Source: Metridium senile (taxonomy: Eukaryota > Cnidaria > Anthozoa > Actiniaria > Metridiidae). Taken from it: a stretch of DNA of 64,000 bases. The DNA lies in contig OX459099.1 of the NCBI GenBank assembly GCA_949775045.1, forward strand, positions 3,145,067 through 3,209,066, given 5' to 3'. Made by a program: the position numbers and the translations under genes. Position 1 is the stretch's first letter, and each line of letters starts with the position of its first letter. This document shows positions 22,775 to 61,736 of this stretch, in pieces. The notes under the pieces are model-generated. The model searched no databases and had not been told where the DNA came from. It saw nothing but the letters and a program-made list of their open reading frames with translations.

Positions 22775-22935
22775 TGATAAATCGGTTGATTGATTGGTTG
22801 ATTGATTGAATAGTTTGTTCAGTGGTTGATTGATTGAATAATTTGTTGGTTGATTGATTGGTTGGTTAGTGAATATGTTGGTTGTTTGGTTAATTGATTG
22901 GTTGATTGATTGATTGGTTGGTTGGTTGTTTGTTT
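22775..22935. repeat. Short TTGATTGATTGG-type minisatellite 5' of MFS copy 3
   Basis: About 160 bp of irregular GGTTGATTGATTGG units. This is the smallest of the three arrays placed just upstream of an MFS copy. Confidence 0.85.
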
Positions 22936-24066
22936 GTTGATTTTAGCATAATTTGGAGAATATTGGTAACATGTGAATTTTAAAGTATTGATATTTTACA
23001 AGCAATTTTGTTGCCCCAGAAACATATAATTAATCTATCAGTCAATTTTACGGTTGAAGCAACCAGTGTGGGAAAGGTTATTCTTATACGCATAAATTAT
23101 AGAAATTGGTTCAATATATGCATTTATTATATGGATGATAGTGTTTTACCGGAAACTAAAACATTCGTATTTTCCATATTTTCACTAGTGATATGTACCA
23201 AATGTCCCGTATGTACGCGCGCGTCCTAAAAAAATATTTTTTTATTTTTTTGTCCATATAATAAAAAGAACATTACACTTTGGCTTGAAGATATGAATTG
23301 TATTTTCTAGTGTTAAAAACAACGTATTGTTTGTTTTCACAACTCGAAAATAAAATTCATATTTTCTCGCGCCCATGTAATATCCTCTATATGTGTTCTT
23401 GCATGTTTATAACATAAATTTTATGGTCAAATTTTAATTCGATCTTTCATGTTACTCTTGCTATAAGAATTATCTTAAATAAATCTTTAACCCAGAAACT
23501 CAAAAATGACTATTTTTTGCTGGGAGTCTGAACTTCATCAAAATCGATAAACAATTTTGCGCACTAGAGCACAAATTCTTTTAAATATCATTTTTAGCAC
23601 GGCATGAAAATAAAATCCTAATACACTGTTAGAAGCCTAAATCTTTGAAGAAACACATTCGCAAAATTCAGATATATTGGTAAGATTTGGACGAGATACG
23701 AGTCAATTGTGTTGTGATCACTGCCGTAAATTAAACTCTACATATCATTATTAATATAATTACAATATACCTGTAAGCTTGAACAAAGAGAGTAACGACG
23801 AAAGCCAACTCTTTAACAATGATTCTATGTATCCCATCTTGTATTAACTCTGTAACCTATGTATATACCGACGTACGGGATGTGTGTAGCTATTTTCCGT
23901 ATGACCAATTTGCATTATAGCTTCGTGTACTAGCTACCAAGACCACAATGCGTTATGTAATTTATGCGCCAATTGTTTTAGTATTCTGAATAACAAAGGA
24001 AAGTCGTGAAGCTCATTTTTATAAAGCATTCTTGTTTCCCCCGCAGCAGCGTTTCGCTCCCTTATA
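22936..24066. other. Spacer plus third, partial copy of the flanking module
   Basis: 22936-23330 shows no feature. 23340-23440 (AATAAAATTCATATTTTCTC and the following AACATAAATTTTATGGTCAA) repeats 10330-10410. From about 23440 to 24066 the sequence follows modules A and B up to CAGCAGCGTTTCGCTCCC, where the 24067-25365 element is inserted. No MFS gene follows, so this is a truncated fourth unit or the ancestral flank. Confidence 0.65.
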
Positions 24067-25365
24067 CACCCTTCCCATAATGCGGGACGCCATTTTGAAT
24101 TAATTACTTGTGACGTCAATTGCGGGTAGGTTTCCCAAGGCATGTATATTTCACTGTACTTTTCACTCAGCGCTTCAGGTCCTACAGGTGTATATATACA
24201 ATATTTAAAGAAGATTTTGAAGACATTCTTTAGATTAGACCTTTAACTTTTATTTGTCTTTGTTCCAAATTTTAACACGTATTTTTAGAACGTTATAAAT
24301 CGGCCGCAAAAAAAAGATTCTTAACGGCTCCCGTCGATCCGAGCTGTACATGTGAAGGTAATTTACTGCTTTCACACTCTCAATATAATGTCTTTTTTCT
24401 TTTGTTTTCTTGAGCTAATATGCAAAGATATCCCGAGCTCAGTGCTCACTGTAGCAAAGTTGGAAATTACAAGACAATCGAGATCAATCGAGCTATGCTT
24501 TCTCTAAAAAATCGTCGAGTTTCATACTAAAGATACGTAGTGTAAACAATTGTGTTGAGGCAATGCACAGTGCTATCGATATAAATGCAATAACTTTTGA
24601 AGAAATCATAACGACTTAATCTCGACATATTAAATTCCAACGCTATTCTTTCGAAGTATACGTTTAAAAGAAAAATGTAGAGAGATATTTCAGTGCCCGT
24701 GAACTTAATACTAAGCTTATTTATTTATTCAATGAATTAATCAATGTGTTCAGGTTGAAGAAAACTGACTTGATATCACTGCAAAACCAGATTTTAGAGT
24801 CGCTTGACATCATACTAAATAAAGATAAAGAATTACACTTCGAAAGAGTGATGAATACTCGAAAAATCGGTGATTCAGATGTCATGAATAGAATAGTTTA
24901 CACTAAAACATCTATTACAATGTAAATATATTGACTAATAATACTGATAAACTAGTGATAAAAAGATAGCTCGATCGGCTTGTACTTTTCTGACTTTGCT
25001 ATAATATGCATTGAGTCAGGAATATCATCGCTTGTTAGCTCAAGAAAACGAAAAAAAATGAAATTTAGAGACTGATAGCTTTCAAATTACCTTCACAGCT
25101 CCCCGCTACAAATTCTTCTTCTTTGCGGCCGATTCGAGGCGTTATAAAAATACGCATTAGATTTTAGAACTCAAACAAATTAAAGTAAAAGGACAAATCT
25201 AAAAGATGTCTTTAAAATCTTCTTTAAATATTGTATATATACACCTGTAGGACCTGAAGCGCTGAGTGAAAAGTACAGTGAAATATACATGCCTTGGGAA
25301 ACCTACCCGCAATTGACGTCACAAGTAATTAATTCAAAATGGCGTCCCGCATTATGGGAAGGGTG
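24067..25365. mobile_element. 1,299-bp non-autonomous DNA transposon with about 157-bp perfect TIRs and TATA target duplication
   Basis: The termini CACCCTTCCCATAATGCGGG and CCCGCATTATGGGAAGGGTG are exact reverse complements. The match continues without a difference for about 157 bp, to the ...AAAGAAGATTTT block. The element is flanked by TATA at 24063-24066 and 25366-25369. The paralogous modules at about 14755 and 20710 show the uninterrupted site CCCTTATATGAGG, so insertion and 4-bp duplication are directly visible. The interior has no ORF of transposase size. CAC termini with a 4-bp duplication would suit Chapaev-type or Sola-type families, but I cannot assign it. Identical TIRs imply a recent insertion. 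Confidence 0.93.
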
Positions 25366-26776
25366 TATATCAGGATGTGCAGTGGCGAGGCTTAGTGGGC
25401 TTTCATTTATTACATAGAGTGACTGTCTCGTTCTCTAAAATAATAACAAAAGGAGTATTCCAAATTTCGCTATTTTAAAATAGCTTTTCTAAACAGAAAT
25501 AATCATGATAGAAACAATAGTTTTGCTTCAATTTTAAATGAAAATTCAACATGTAGACTTTCAGACTCGGTGTACAAGTCGAGGTCCATTTTTGAAAGGT
25601 CTACCTATACCACAGGTAACCCAGGTTATTCATTTGTAAAGGAATGTATGTAATCGGCACACGGCGTGTCTGATAATATTTCAGTTAACGGCTGAATTTC
25701 TGAAAATCAATCTTAGAATGTATTTTAAGGAATGTACCTACTGTCTCCTCAGTATTTCGCGTTTTTAAGCTATCTAGGTATCCCCTCCGCTTCTAGGGGG
25801 TTACCTGTGGTAAACCTAGACTTGTGCTACCACAGGTAGCCCAAGTAATAATGATCTCTGCACCTTTCAACACCAACAAAATAATCTTTCGTAGCAATGT
25901 CACACTACATGAACAATTTTCTAAATAATGTTATAATGTTAGCAAATAAACTTTTCATTGTATACTAGCAATACTCGTGCTGCCTAAATAGCACTGAACA
26001 GTCATGTTGTGTGAGTCGATGTTGTACTGATCCATGCAACATATAAAGTTTCAGGTTAAAATCTACAAAAGGGTTACCCTCGAAGCCAGATGGTTTCTTG
26101 ATCTAGTATTTGTATTTATCATTGTTCATATTTATCCTTACAAACGCCAAAGCAAGAGGAAAATAACTTATTTATGCTACCCGGGGTACAAAATGAATTA
26201 TTTTTGAACAAAAAATTATCTTTCGGATAAAAGCGAAAAAACCTTCTCTGATAGCAGAGTAATATCACTGATCTTGTGTTAAAACGTTGTATTAACTTGT
26301 TAAAGAGTGGTATTTCATTACACGTTGCTTGTGACTTGGTTGTACGTACGCCGTAACAGTATACATGAAAACTAAAGTTGTATTATTTAGTGGTTAAGTG
26401 GTAAGTATACATAAAACCATGCAATACACTTTGTTTATTTATCATCAATATCAATTTAGTTTCTTTCCGTATCATGACGTTAAATTACTGCAGTTTGCAT
26501 TATAACGTGATAAACAATTCTAAAAGAAGGATCTAGTTTGTTATGTCTTTCTAGGACTGTTCGTATATCGCCACTTTACCTGAGTTAAAGCATCCACTCA
26601 AAAGACTTGTTTATGCAGTAAAAGAATAACGGATACATCGGGCAGAGTGAAAACAAATGGTTCACATGAAGCAGAAACCGGCGCCAAGACTGTACAAGAC
26701 AAGCTTTTCAGTCCCGTGACCGTCCCTGCCGCAAAGGCCCTCTTCATGATCAAGGTCACACCATCAACAACTATAA

Positions 26777-27093
26777 ACCACAGGAAGCCCATCAAACTTG
26801 ATTTTAAATAACAACATTTTATTACCTTCACCAAAAAGAAATAAAATAAAAAAGAATATGAATAAAGAAATACAGAAAACACAAGCAGACACAAACACGA
26901 ATCACGACTACTGTTTCAGAAAGCCAGAAGACATTTCAAATACGGCTCTTTTCTATGAATTAATGACTGACATGAAAAAGAGGATTACACGTGTGCTAAC
27001 ATAACAAACAAAAAATAAAGGATAGCCTCATAAGCGTGCTTATCATGATAAGCAGGCATCTCTTATATCTCTTTTTATCGGGCTTCCTGTGGT
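26777..27093. mobile_element. MITE with ACCACAGGAAGCCC termini
   Basis: A short terminal inverted repeat of about 16 bp (ACCACAGGAAGCCCATC / GATCGGGCTTCCTGTGGT type) encloses 317 bp without coding capacity. It shares terminal sequence with the 6054-6305 element. Confidence 0.55.
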
Positions 27094-27284
27094 GAGGAGA
27101 AAAAAACAGCAAATATTTCAACACAGGAATTCCGATCGCGACAACAAAGGAATCCCTAAGGAGTAGCCTTCGGAGACGGCTAGCTAAAAGACAGCGTGAT
27201 AATGTATGGATGACCTAAAACCTATAATAACGTGTTGCAAAATGGTTTTTATATATTTACAGCTTGATAATTTTGTTGTCCCAA

Positions 27285-27415
27285 TGTGAGTGAGTATAAT
27301 TAATCACAATAATAACTCCTTTTACTCCGACGAAGGGCTAAAGCTCGAAATGTCAGTAAAGTTAAGTCAACATTTTTTACGGTGTTACAAATTTCATTAT
27401 ATTACCTATCACAAT
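27285..27415. mobile_element. Copy of the GGGCTAAAGCTCGAAA element
   Basis: Contains CGACGAAGGGCTAAAGCTCG, then GTCAGTAAAGTTAAGTCAAC, TTTTTTACGGTGTTACAAAT and TTCATTATATTACCTAT. Related copies are at 53450-53600 (two arms facing each other) and 60110-60215 (reverse orientation). Confidence 0.65.
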
Positions 27416-27579
27416 AATAATAATAAACTTTATTTAATCACGGTATCTCATCATATAAACATGCTTTTTTACGAGAGCTGTGCAAAAAAACATACTTTCC
27501 CTTGACAGCAAAAAAAAAAAATGATAAACCTTCTATGTATCAACATTTTCTATGGCCATTTTTATGAACTATAGCCGAA

Positions 27580-28835
27580 ACAAAATGCTCAAAAATGGCC
27601 AAAAATGACGATTTTCAGTGGACTATTATAGCCCATGCAAAAAACTGCAAATGCTCGAATTTTTGGCCATTTTTGAACATTTTGCATGGACCACTGAAAA
27701 TCGTTATTTTTGAGCCACTTTTCAGCATTTTGAATGGGCTATAGTCCACTGAAAATCGTCATTTTTGGTCATTTTTGAGCATTTTGCATGGGCTATAGTT
27801 CACTCAAAATCGTCACTTTTCGCAATTTTTGAGCATTTTGCATGGCCTATAATCCACTGAAGATCGTCATTTTAGGCCATTTTTGAGCATTTCGCATGGG
27901 CTGAAAATCGTCATTTTTGGTCATTTTTGAGCATTTTACATGGGCTATAGTCTACTGAAAATCGTCATTTTGGGCCATTTTTGAGCATTTTGCATGGGCT
28001 ATAATCCACTGAAGATCGTCATTTTTGGCCATTTTTGAGCATTTTACATGGGCTAAAGTCCACTGAAAATCGTCATTTTTGGCCATTTTTGAGCATTTCG
28101 CATGGGCTATAATCCACTGAAAATCGTCATTTTGGGCCATGTTTGGGCATTTTGCATGGGCTAAAGTCCACTGAAAGTCGTCAATTTAGGCCATTTTTGA
28201 GAATTTCGCATGGCGAAAATCGTCATTTTTGGTCATTTTTGTGCATTTTGCATGGGCTATTAAATTTTGGGTCAGTTTTTGAGCATTTTGCATGAGCTAT
28301 AGTCCACTCAAAGATCGTCATTTTGGGTCATTTTTGAGCATTTTGCATGGGCTATAGTCCATCAAAAATCGTCATTTTGGGGCATTTTTGGGCATTTTGC
28401 ATGGGCTATAGTCCATCAAAAATCGTAATTTTGGGGTCATTTTTGAGCATTTTGCATGGACTATAGTCCACTGAAAATCTTCATTTTGGGTCATTTTTGA
28501 GCGTTTGGCATGGGCTATAGTCCACTGAAAATCGTCATTTTGGCCATTTTGGAGCATTTTGCATGGGCTATATAATCCACTGAAGATCGTCATTTTTGGC
28601 CATTTTTGAGCGTTTGGCATGGGCTAAAGTCCACTGAAAATCGTCATTTTTGGCCTTTTTTGAGCATTTCGCATGGGCTGAAAATCGTCATTTTTGGTCA
28701 TTTTTGAGCATTTTGCATGGGCTATAGTTCACTCAAAAACGTCATTTTTCGCAATTTTTGAGCATTTTGCATGGGCTATAGTCCACTGAAAACCTTCATT
28801 TTTGAGCATTTTGCATGGGCTATAGTCCAGGTTAC
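27580..28835. repeat. About 57-bp minisatellite (some 22 units)
   Basis: Tandem units of roughly 57 bp (GGGCTATAGTCCACTGAAAA, TCGTCATTTTTGGCC, ATTTTTGAGCATTTTGCAT). Unit length varies because of deletions. On the - strand several neighbouring units stay in one frame and spell HAKCSKMAKNDDFQWTIA-like 19-residue repeats (27952-28140 and 28372-28620). Stops and indels break the frame elsewhere, so this is probably not a gene. Confidence 0.9.
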
Positions 28836-30419
28836 ATGATGATTATTCCTGCACTGATTGGTTTTTGACATTTTATTACGGATAACGATTTCGTTGTTAC
28901 AATGCACCAATTGCAGTTATTTAGTTTCATAAAAACAGATTATAGTAATGTGTATAAATGTACATTATCTGAATCCATCAGTGTTTGAGTGCAATTGTAA
29001 TATTGAGAATACATAATATATTCCGCAATATTTAAGAGTAAAGGAACTAAATACCCAAAACATCTAAAAATCAAGATGTATTAGTGAGTGGCACACAAAC
29101 ATCTAAGGAAGGAAATAAGAAATTATTGAGGTGTATTGGTCAACATCACAGACATTTTACGGATTTAGGGTTCCAGTTAATAACAGAATAAATAGATTAC
29201 TCTGCTTAAATAAAGGTTTATCTATTTAGTGCCTTTACTCTCATATTTTGATCGATATTGACGATGTTTTTTTGACAATAATGATAATGATATTGTAGTT
29301 GATAATGATGATGTTGATAATGATGATGATGTTTATAATGATGATGAATAATGATAATGATGTTGATAATGATGATGATGTTTATAATGATGATGATGAT
29401 AATGATAATGATGGAGAGATGATGGTGGTGATAATCATCTTGCTGTAGATAATAATGGGGATATTGATGATGATGATGATGGATGATAACATGTAATCCA
29501 ATAAGGACTATATATATTCAATGTGTTACAGAAAATATTATCAATGTGAACTTAATAAACTTTTAAAAATATTTACACGTGAAAATTCATTCGTTTTCTT
29601 CTTTCCAAAAATCCGTTCAATCTTCTTTCTGTTTCGGAAATTCAAAAATTCCTTTTTTAACAAAAGACATTTTAAATCATATTATATTTTTGTGACCAAA
29701 ATGTGTAAAATCTTTTATAAAAAATGTGTGGCATGTCTAATAACTTATGCTATAAATATTATATTTTAACTACTGATTAATTGGATTTTGTGCTCGACGT
29801 ACCAGCGCAAAGACTAACTATGGAAAGTATAACAGTCGTTACAAAACAGTTATTCCTCAAAGTAAAAAATAGTAAAAAATATTAAGACGCACTGTGTAGT
29901 ATTGATATATAAGATGATGTGATCTAACATGTGATCTGACCTGTGTTTTTTCACGTGATCTATCATGTGACCTTTCACGTGACAAATGTGGCTATCGTCA
30001 TCGGTAAGGTATCACGTGGCTATCATATTATCTATCACGTGATCTATCACGTGCAACATAATTAACACTAAATAGTACCAAATAGTTTCATAAATGCTAG
30101 ACTTGAATTCAGGTTCCATGTTTGTTCAGTTATACAATATTTTTGACTCTGACTCTATTATCTCTACTATTACTACAGCCTTAATTCATCAGTAACACTT
30201 TCAAATTCTTGGTGAAAAAAAAAAAACACCAAAAAACGGTTAATGTCAGATGCAAAATATTGTATCACTGGAAGGGTACCAAACTGTGTTATCTCTGTTG
30301 CTTTCTTATTATTTTGAAATAGGGTAGTACTAGGTAGTACTAATTAGTATAAGATATTGCATGTTTTTTACTCTGATTCGAACTACTACTACTGACTAGT
30401 GTGATAAGTGCACACAGTT
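28836..30419. other. 3' flank of the formin gene
   Basis: Holds a GATAATGATGATGATG microsatellite at about 29275-29490, otherwise AT-rich sequence, and the CACGTG cluster at 29952-30053. The formin poly(A) site should lie here. No further gene is seen. Confidence 0.55.
29952..30053. promoter_or_regulatory. Cluster of five CACGTG E-boxes
   Basis: CACGTG occurs at 29952, 29976, 30013, 30036 and 30048. CATGTG is at 29964, and related GATGTGATC/CATGTGATC words lie just before. Most sites share the wider context TATCACGTGATCTATC. CACGTG is the preferred site of several bHLH-zip factors (USF, MITF/TFE, MYC/MAX). The cluster lies 370-470 bp past the formin stop. The repeated context may also just be a decayed short tandem repeat. 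Confidence 0.45.
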
Positions 30420-58043
<27,624 letters not shown>

Positions 58044-61000
58044 CGCTCGATATTCAAATTAATTCAGCTCCAATGAGCGAATCACTCATTCAACTATATC
58101 CGAGATGCGGAACGTTAGGTCTCGACTCATCGTTGTATTAAATCATGAATAATGGCATGCAAATTTTCGCTTTGTTAAGGAAGACGGGGGGCGGTAGTGC
58201 AAATTACGTATTGACAAACTGGAATCTTCTTATTTTTTGCAATTTGTTTTACCAAATTTGCGATCGATCCTTCACGACTCGACCAGTTGTGTTAACTACG
58301 AGTTTTTCAGTGGAAAATATTAAAGTTCAAATTTAAAAGAATTAATAACATTTTCTCTGTATGATTTGACATCTGGATGCATCTATAATGACAAATTACT
58401 CTTTGGAAGAGTTGAAGACTCAATTTCACTAAATCGGCCACTTAGTATTGTGATTTACACCAGATTAGATTTTGCTTTACGTAACTAAAAGATAATTCTA
58501 GTTCAAATCTGAAAACTCAAAAATTTGTCGAGTAGTTTGTCAAAATATTTTCATTTATTTTTTTTGTAACTTTTTCTACGTACGTCATAGTATTGTTATT
58601 GAAAACAAAAGCTGAATTACATCACTAATTTTTATACCCAAATCGCACTCAAAATCAAAGATTTTAATGTTACTTCTTCGATTGAATTTAATCCTTTAAA
58701 ACTACATCTTTACAAGAAAGACAAAAAGTTTAATACGCGAATTATTTTCTGATATATTTTGTATTGAGAATTGCTAATGCTAAAAATATCAAATATGAAA
58801 AAATGATGAAATTACAACAAGGTTTGAAAATTATTCAAATGTTTTCGTTTTCGTATTAGGACTGGCTATTAAAAGCGCATACCATTTGAAAAATTACAGA
58901 AGAATTAGTATAGTTGTGGTATGTTCGTCCGGTGTACAGTCTTGAGAAAGAATGTTGGTGTTGTCTGACGTTTGACTTCCCGAGTCATCTTCAGAGTAAA
59001 GAAACGAAAAGACAGTGTTTTTTTAAAGAATTAGTAGAAGAAATCGTACGAATTCGAGTAAAATTTGTAATAGGTACGAGTGATGTTTTCAAAGTTTTCA
59101 AAATTGAACGAGCCTTTAGGCGATGTAACTTTCAAAACATCACGAATATCTATTAATAACGACTTGTACGATTTTTAATTAAAATATTAATTGATACTCT
59201 AACGAGTACAATTTACGATATAATTGTACTCCTTTCGTCCAACCAGAATCTAATCATTTTGTACAGTATATTATAATGTCGGCAACACATCTAATCGAAT
59301 CATGTAATCCAAGGTGTGAAATTAAAATAATTTACCAAAACTATCCTTGTTATAATTACCACAAAATTAATATGTTTGATAGCATTTTCACAAAATCATC
59401 TATATGCTATATCATGCTTTTCTGGAATTCTCCAGTTTCACGTTATCTAGTACCGCTGTACTATTTGACAAAAGGCGCATTTGCACAGGCTACGCCTCGA
59501 TTTGTTGTCAAAATATTCATAAATCCCAAGCGAAGCACGAAAAAATATTATCGCTTAATATAGAACACACATTTGAATTGATACTCTGAATTAAGGCTAT
59601 CCCTGTAAATATGCGCCTTTTGTCAAATAGTACAGCGGTGCTAGATGACATGAAAGTGGTCTATTGTGCGAAACAGTGGAACTTGAAAAAGCGGTGATAC
59701 AATGTAGCTTTACTAAAACAAAATACTGGATAATAGATAGAAACCTTTATTTAAAATCAAATATAATACAGGGCAGACCAGTCAGCTTAGGGAGCGGTCA
59801 TTAATTACGGGGGGGTGGGGGTGGGGAGGATGGAGTGCCGGTAAAATATCTACATCATCCCAAAAAATTTTGTCCCTCCCCAAATCCAAGCCCCAAAAAA
59901 TACACCCCCCCCCCCCCCCCCCCCCCTCCAGTATTTAATGACCGCTCCCGCATAACGCCTCTGCTCTCAACAGGAGCCCGCTATAAGTTATTAAAACAAC
60001 CATGAATCAGACCAATTTCAAGAATAGGCATTGTCGCAGTCAATACACCGAGCCAGAAATGCATGTCGGGATGTTCTAATCTTTACCACACTTAATAATA
60101 TTTCGATAGGTAATATAATGACATTTGTGACACCGTAAAAAAAAGTTAACTTAACTTTACTGACGTTTCGAGCTTTAGCCCTTCGGCGGAGTAAATACTA
60201 GTTTACTCGCTAGTTTCCATTAATAATATTTCGTTGATTTGAACAACATGGGCCATGAGCTGGAGCAAGGCCGGTATTTTTGCAAAGACGCTTTATTAAC
60301 CTTAACTCAGGCGTATTAGACATATTTTAAGAAACTGAATTTATTAAAACCAAATTCCTTACAGGACTTTAATTTCTAACAATCTCGGAAACTTTCCGTT
60401 AAAATTAGCCTGTGTTCTTACACGGCGGCAAAAAGCGCATGCATGCATTACACAGGGAGCCCGAGTAATTAGAATAAGTACCAAGTCCAGGCGCCTTTGC
60501 GAACCGAACCCCGCCCCAGACCTCCACTCGTTTCTTAAGTGGTAAGATTACTAATGGGACTTACCATATTTAATATTAACTATTAACTATTAACTATTAA
60601 CTATGGACTTACTTAACCTAAATTACTGAGAGAAAGAAAGGTGGGATGTGCTGATGATTCCCGTGGAGAGCCATGATACCATATCAACAACAACAGGAAG
60701 TGGCGTTTTGTAAGATAAAAGTTTCATAGAGCGCCGCAGCGGGGATGTCAAAACATTTCTATAGTGTTATGTAAATATTATTTATATCTTTGTTGTTTTG
60801 TGTGTATTAAGTGTGCAATTTCGTGATGGTAGCCAGTGATAATAAGCGTAGAGTCTCACTAGATAAAGAGTTACTATGTAAAAATGCTACTGGGTAAACA
60901 TTAGGAGTGTGAATGTACTTGTAGTGAGTGTCTCAGAAGATAAAGAGCTACTATGTAGAAATGCTACTGAGTAAACATTATTAGAAGTGTGAAAGTATTG

Positions 61001-61736
61001 GTAGTGAGTGTCTCAGAAGATAAAGAGCTAATGTGTAGAAGTGTTTCTGAGTTAACATTATTAGGAGTGTGAAAGTAGTGGTAGTGAGTGTCTCAGCAGA
61101 TAAAGAGTTATTATGTGGAAATGCTACCAATACAAGTAAAACATTTTTGAGTGTTGAGTGTTTGAAGAACTGAATATAATGTTAGTGCTTGTCTCAGTAG
61201 ATGAAATGCTACTGAGTAAAACATTATTTTTAAAAACATTATTACAATTCTAATCTACATTTTTTTTAAACTTTTTTAAGTAATTATATTTAGGATTATA
61301 TTATATATTTAGGATTATATTTTCACCAGAGAATAGTATTTCTCGATTTGATTTCTGATATGCGAGAAAGCTGTCCGTATACCAATCTTTAGCAGGCCTA
61401 GAATATAATGGTAATTATAAAATAAATCAATAAAGTGTGTATGTGTAAGTAAGTATGTGGGCATAGATAGGTTGGTAAGTAACTAAGTAAGTACGAAAGT
61501 TTGTTGGTAAGTAAGTAAGTACGTACGTAGGTAGATTTAGGTAGGTTAGTAAGTAAGTACAAAGGTAAGTTTGTAAGTTTGTAAGTAAGCTATCTCAGTT
61601 GTATTAACCAAACATCAGTTAGGATTTATCTCAGTTGTATTATCGAACGCTGGTCAGAAACGTATACGTACTATATATACATTGAGAATTACACTAATAA
61701 TGTATCTACCTCGATAAGTCACGTGTTAATTCATAC
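58044..61736. other. Region upstream of FMNL with promoter and dispersed repeats
   Basis: The FMNL 5' UTR/promoter must lie just right of 58043; a CCAAT word is at 58070-58074 on the + strand. Further right there is a clean copy of the TGTACTATTTGACAAAAGG MITE (59449-59641), a C homopolymer at about 59905-59926, a GGGCTAAAGCTCGAAA element (60110-60215), and GTAAGTAAGTAG-type tetranucleotides (about 61445-61590). A loose 85-bp repeat (AGTGAGTGTCTCAGAAGATA, GAGCTACTATGTAGAAATGC) is at about 60850-61215. No exon of the right-hand gene was identified here. Confidence 0.5.
59449..59641. mobile_element. TGTACTATTTGACAAAAGG MITE, uninterrupted copy
   Basis: TACCGCTGTACTATTTGACA ... TGTCAAATAGTACAGCGGTG, 193 bp. 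It serves as the empty-site reference for the nested insertion at 38296-38425. Confidence 0.85.

Larger units (their letters stand above)
25411..27580. other. Intergenic, no gene seen
   Basis: After the module remnant CAGGATGTGCAGTGGCGAGG (25371-25390) the sequence is AT-rich. TACCACAGGTAACCCAGG near 25608 and GGTTACCTGTGGTA near 25798 are inverted and may bound an old MITE. Only short ORFs without recognisable domains occur. Confidence 0.5.

Noticed and set aside
27580..28835. CRISPR-like array of regularly spaced repeats
   Set aside because: The whole unit repeats, with no unique spacers; it is a eukaryotic minisatellite. The same applies to the 52-bp and 92-bp arrays.
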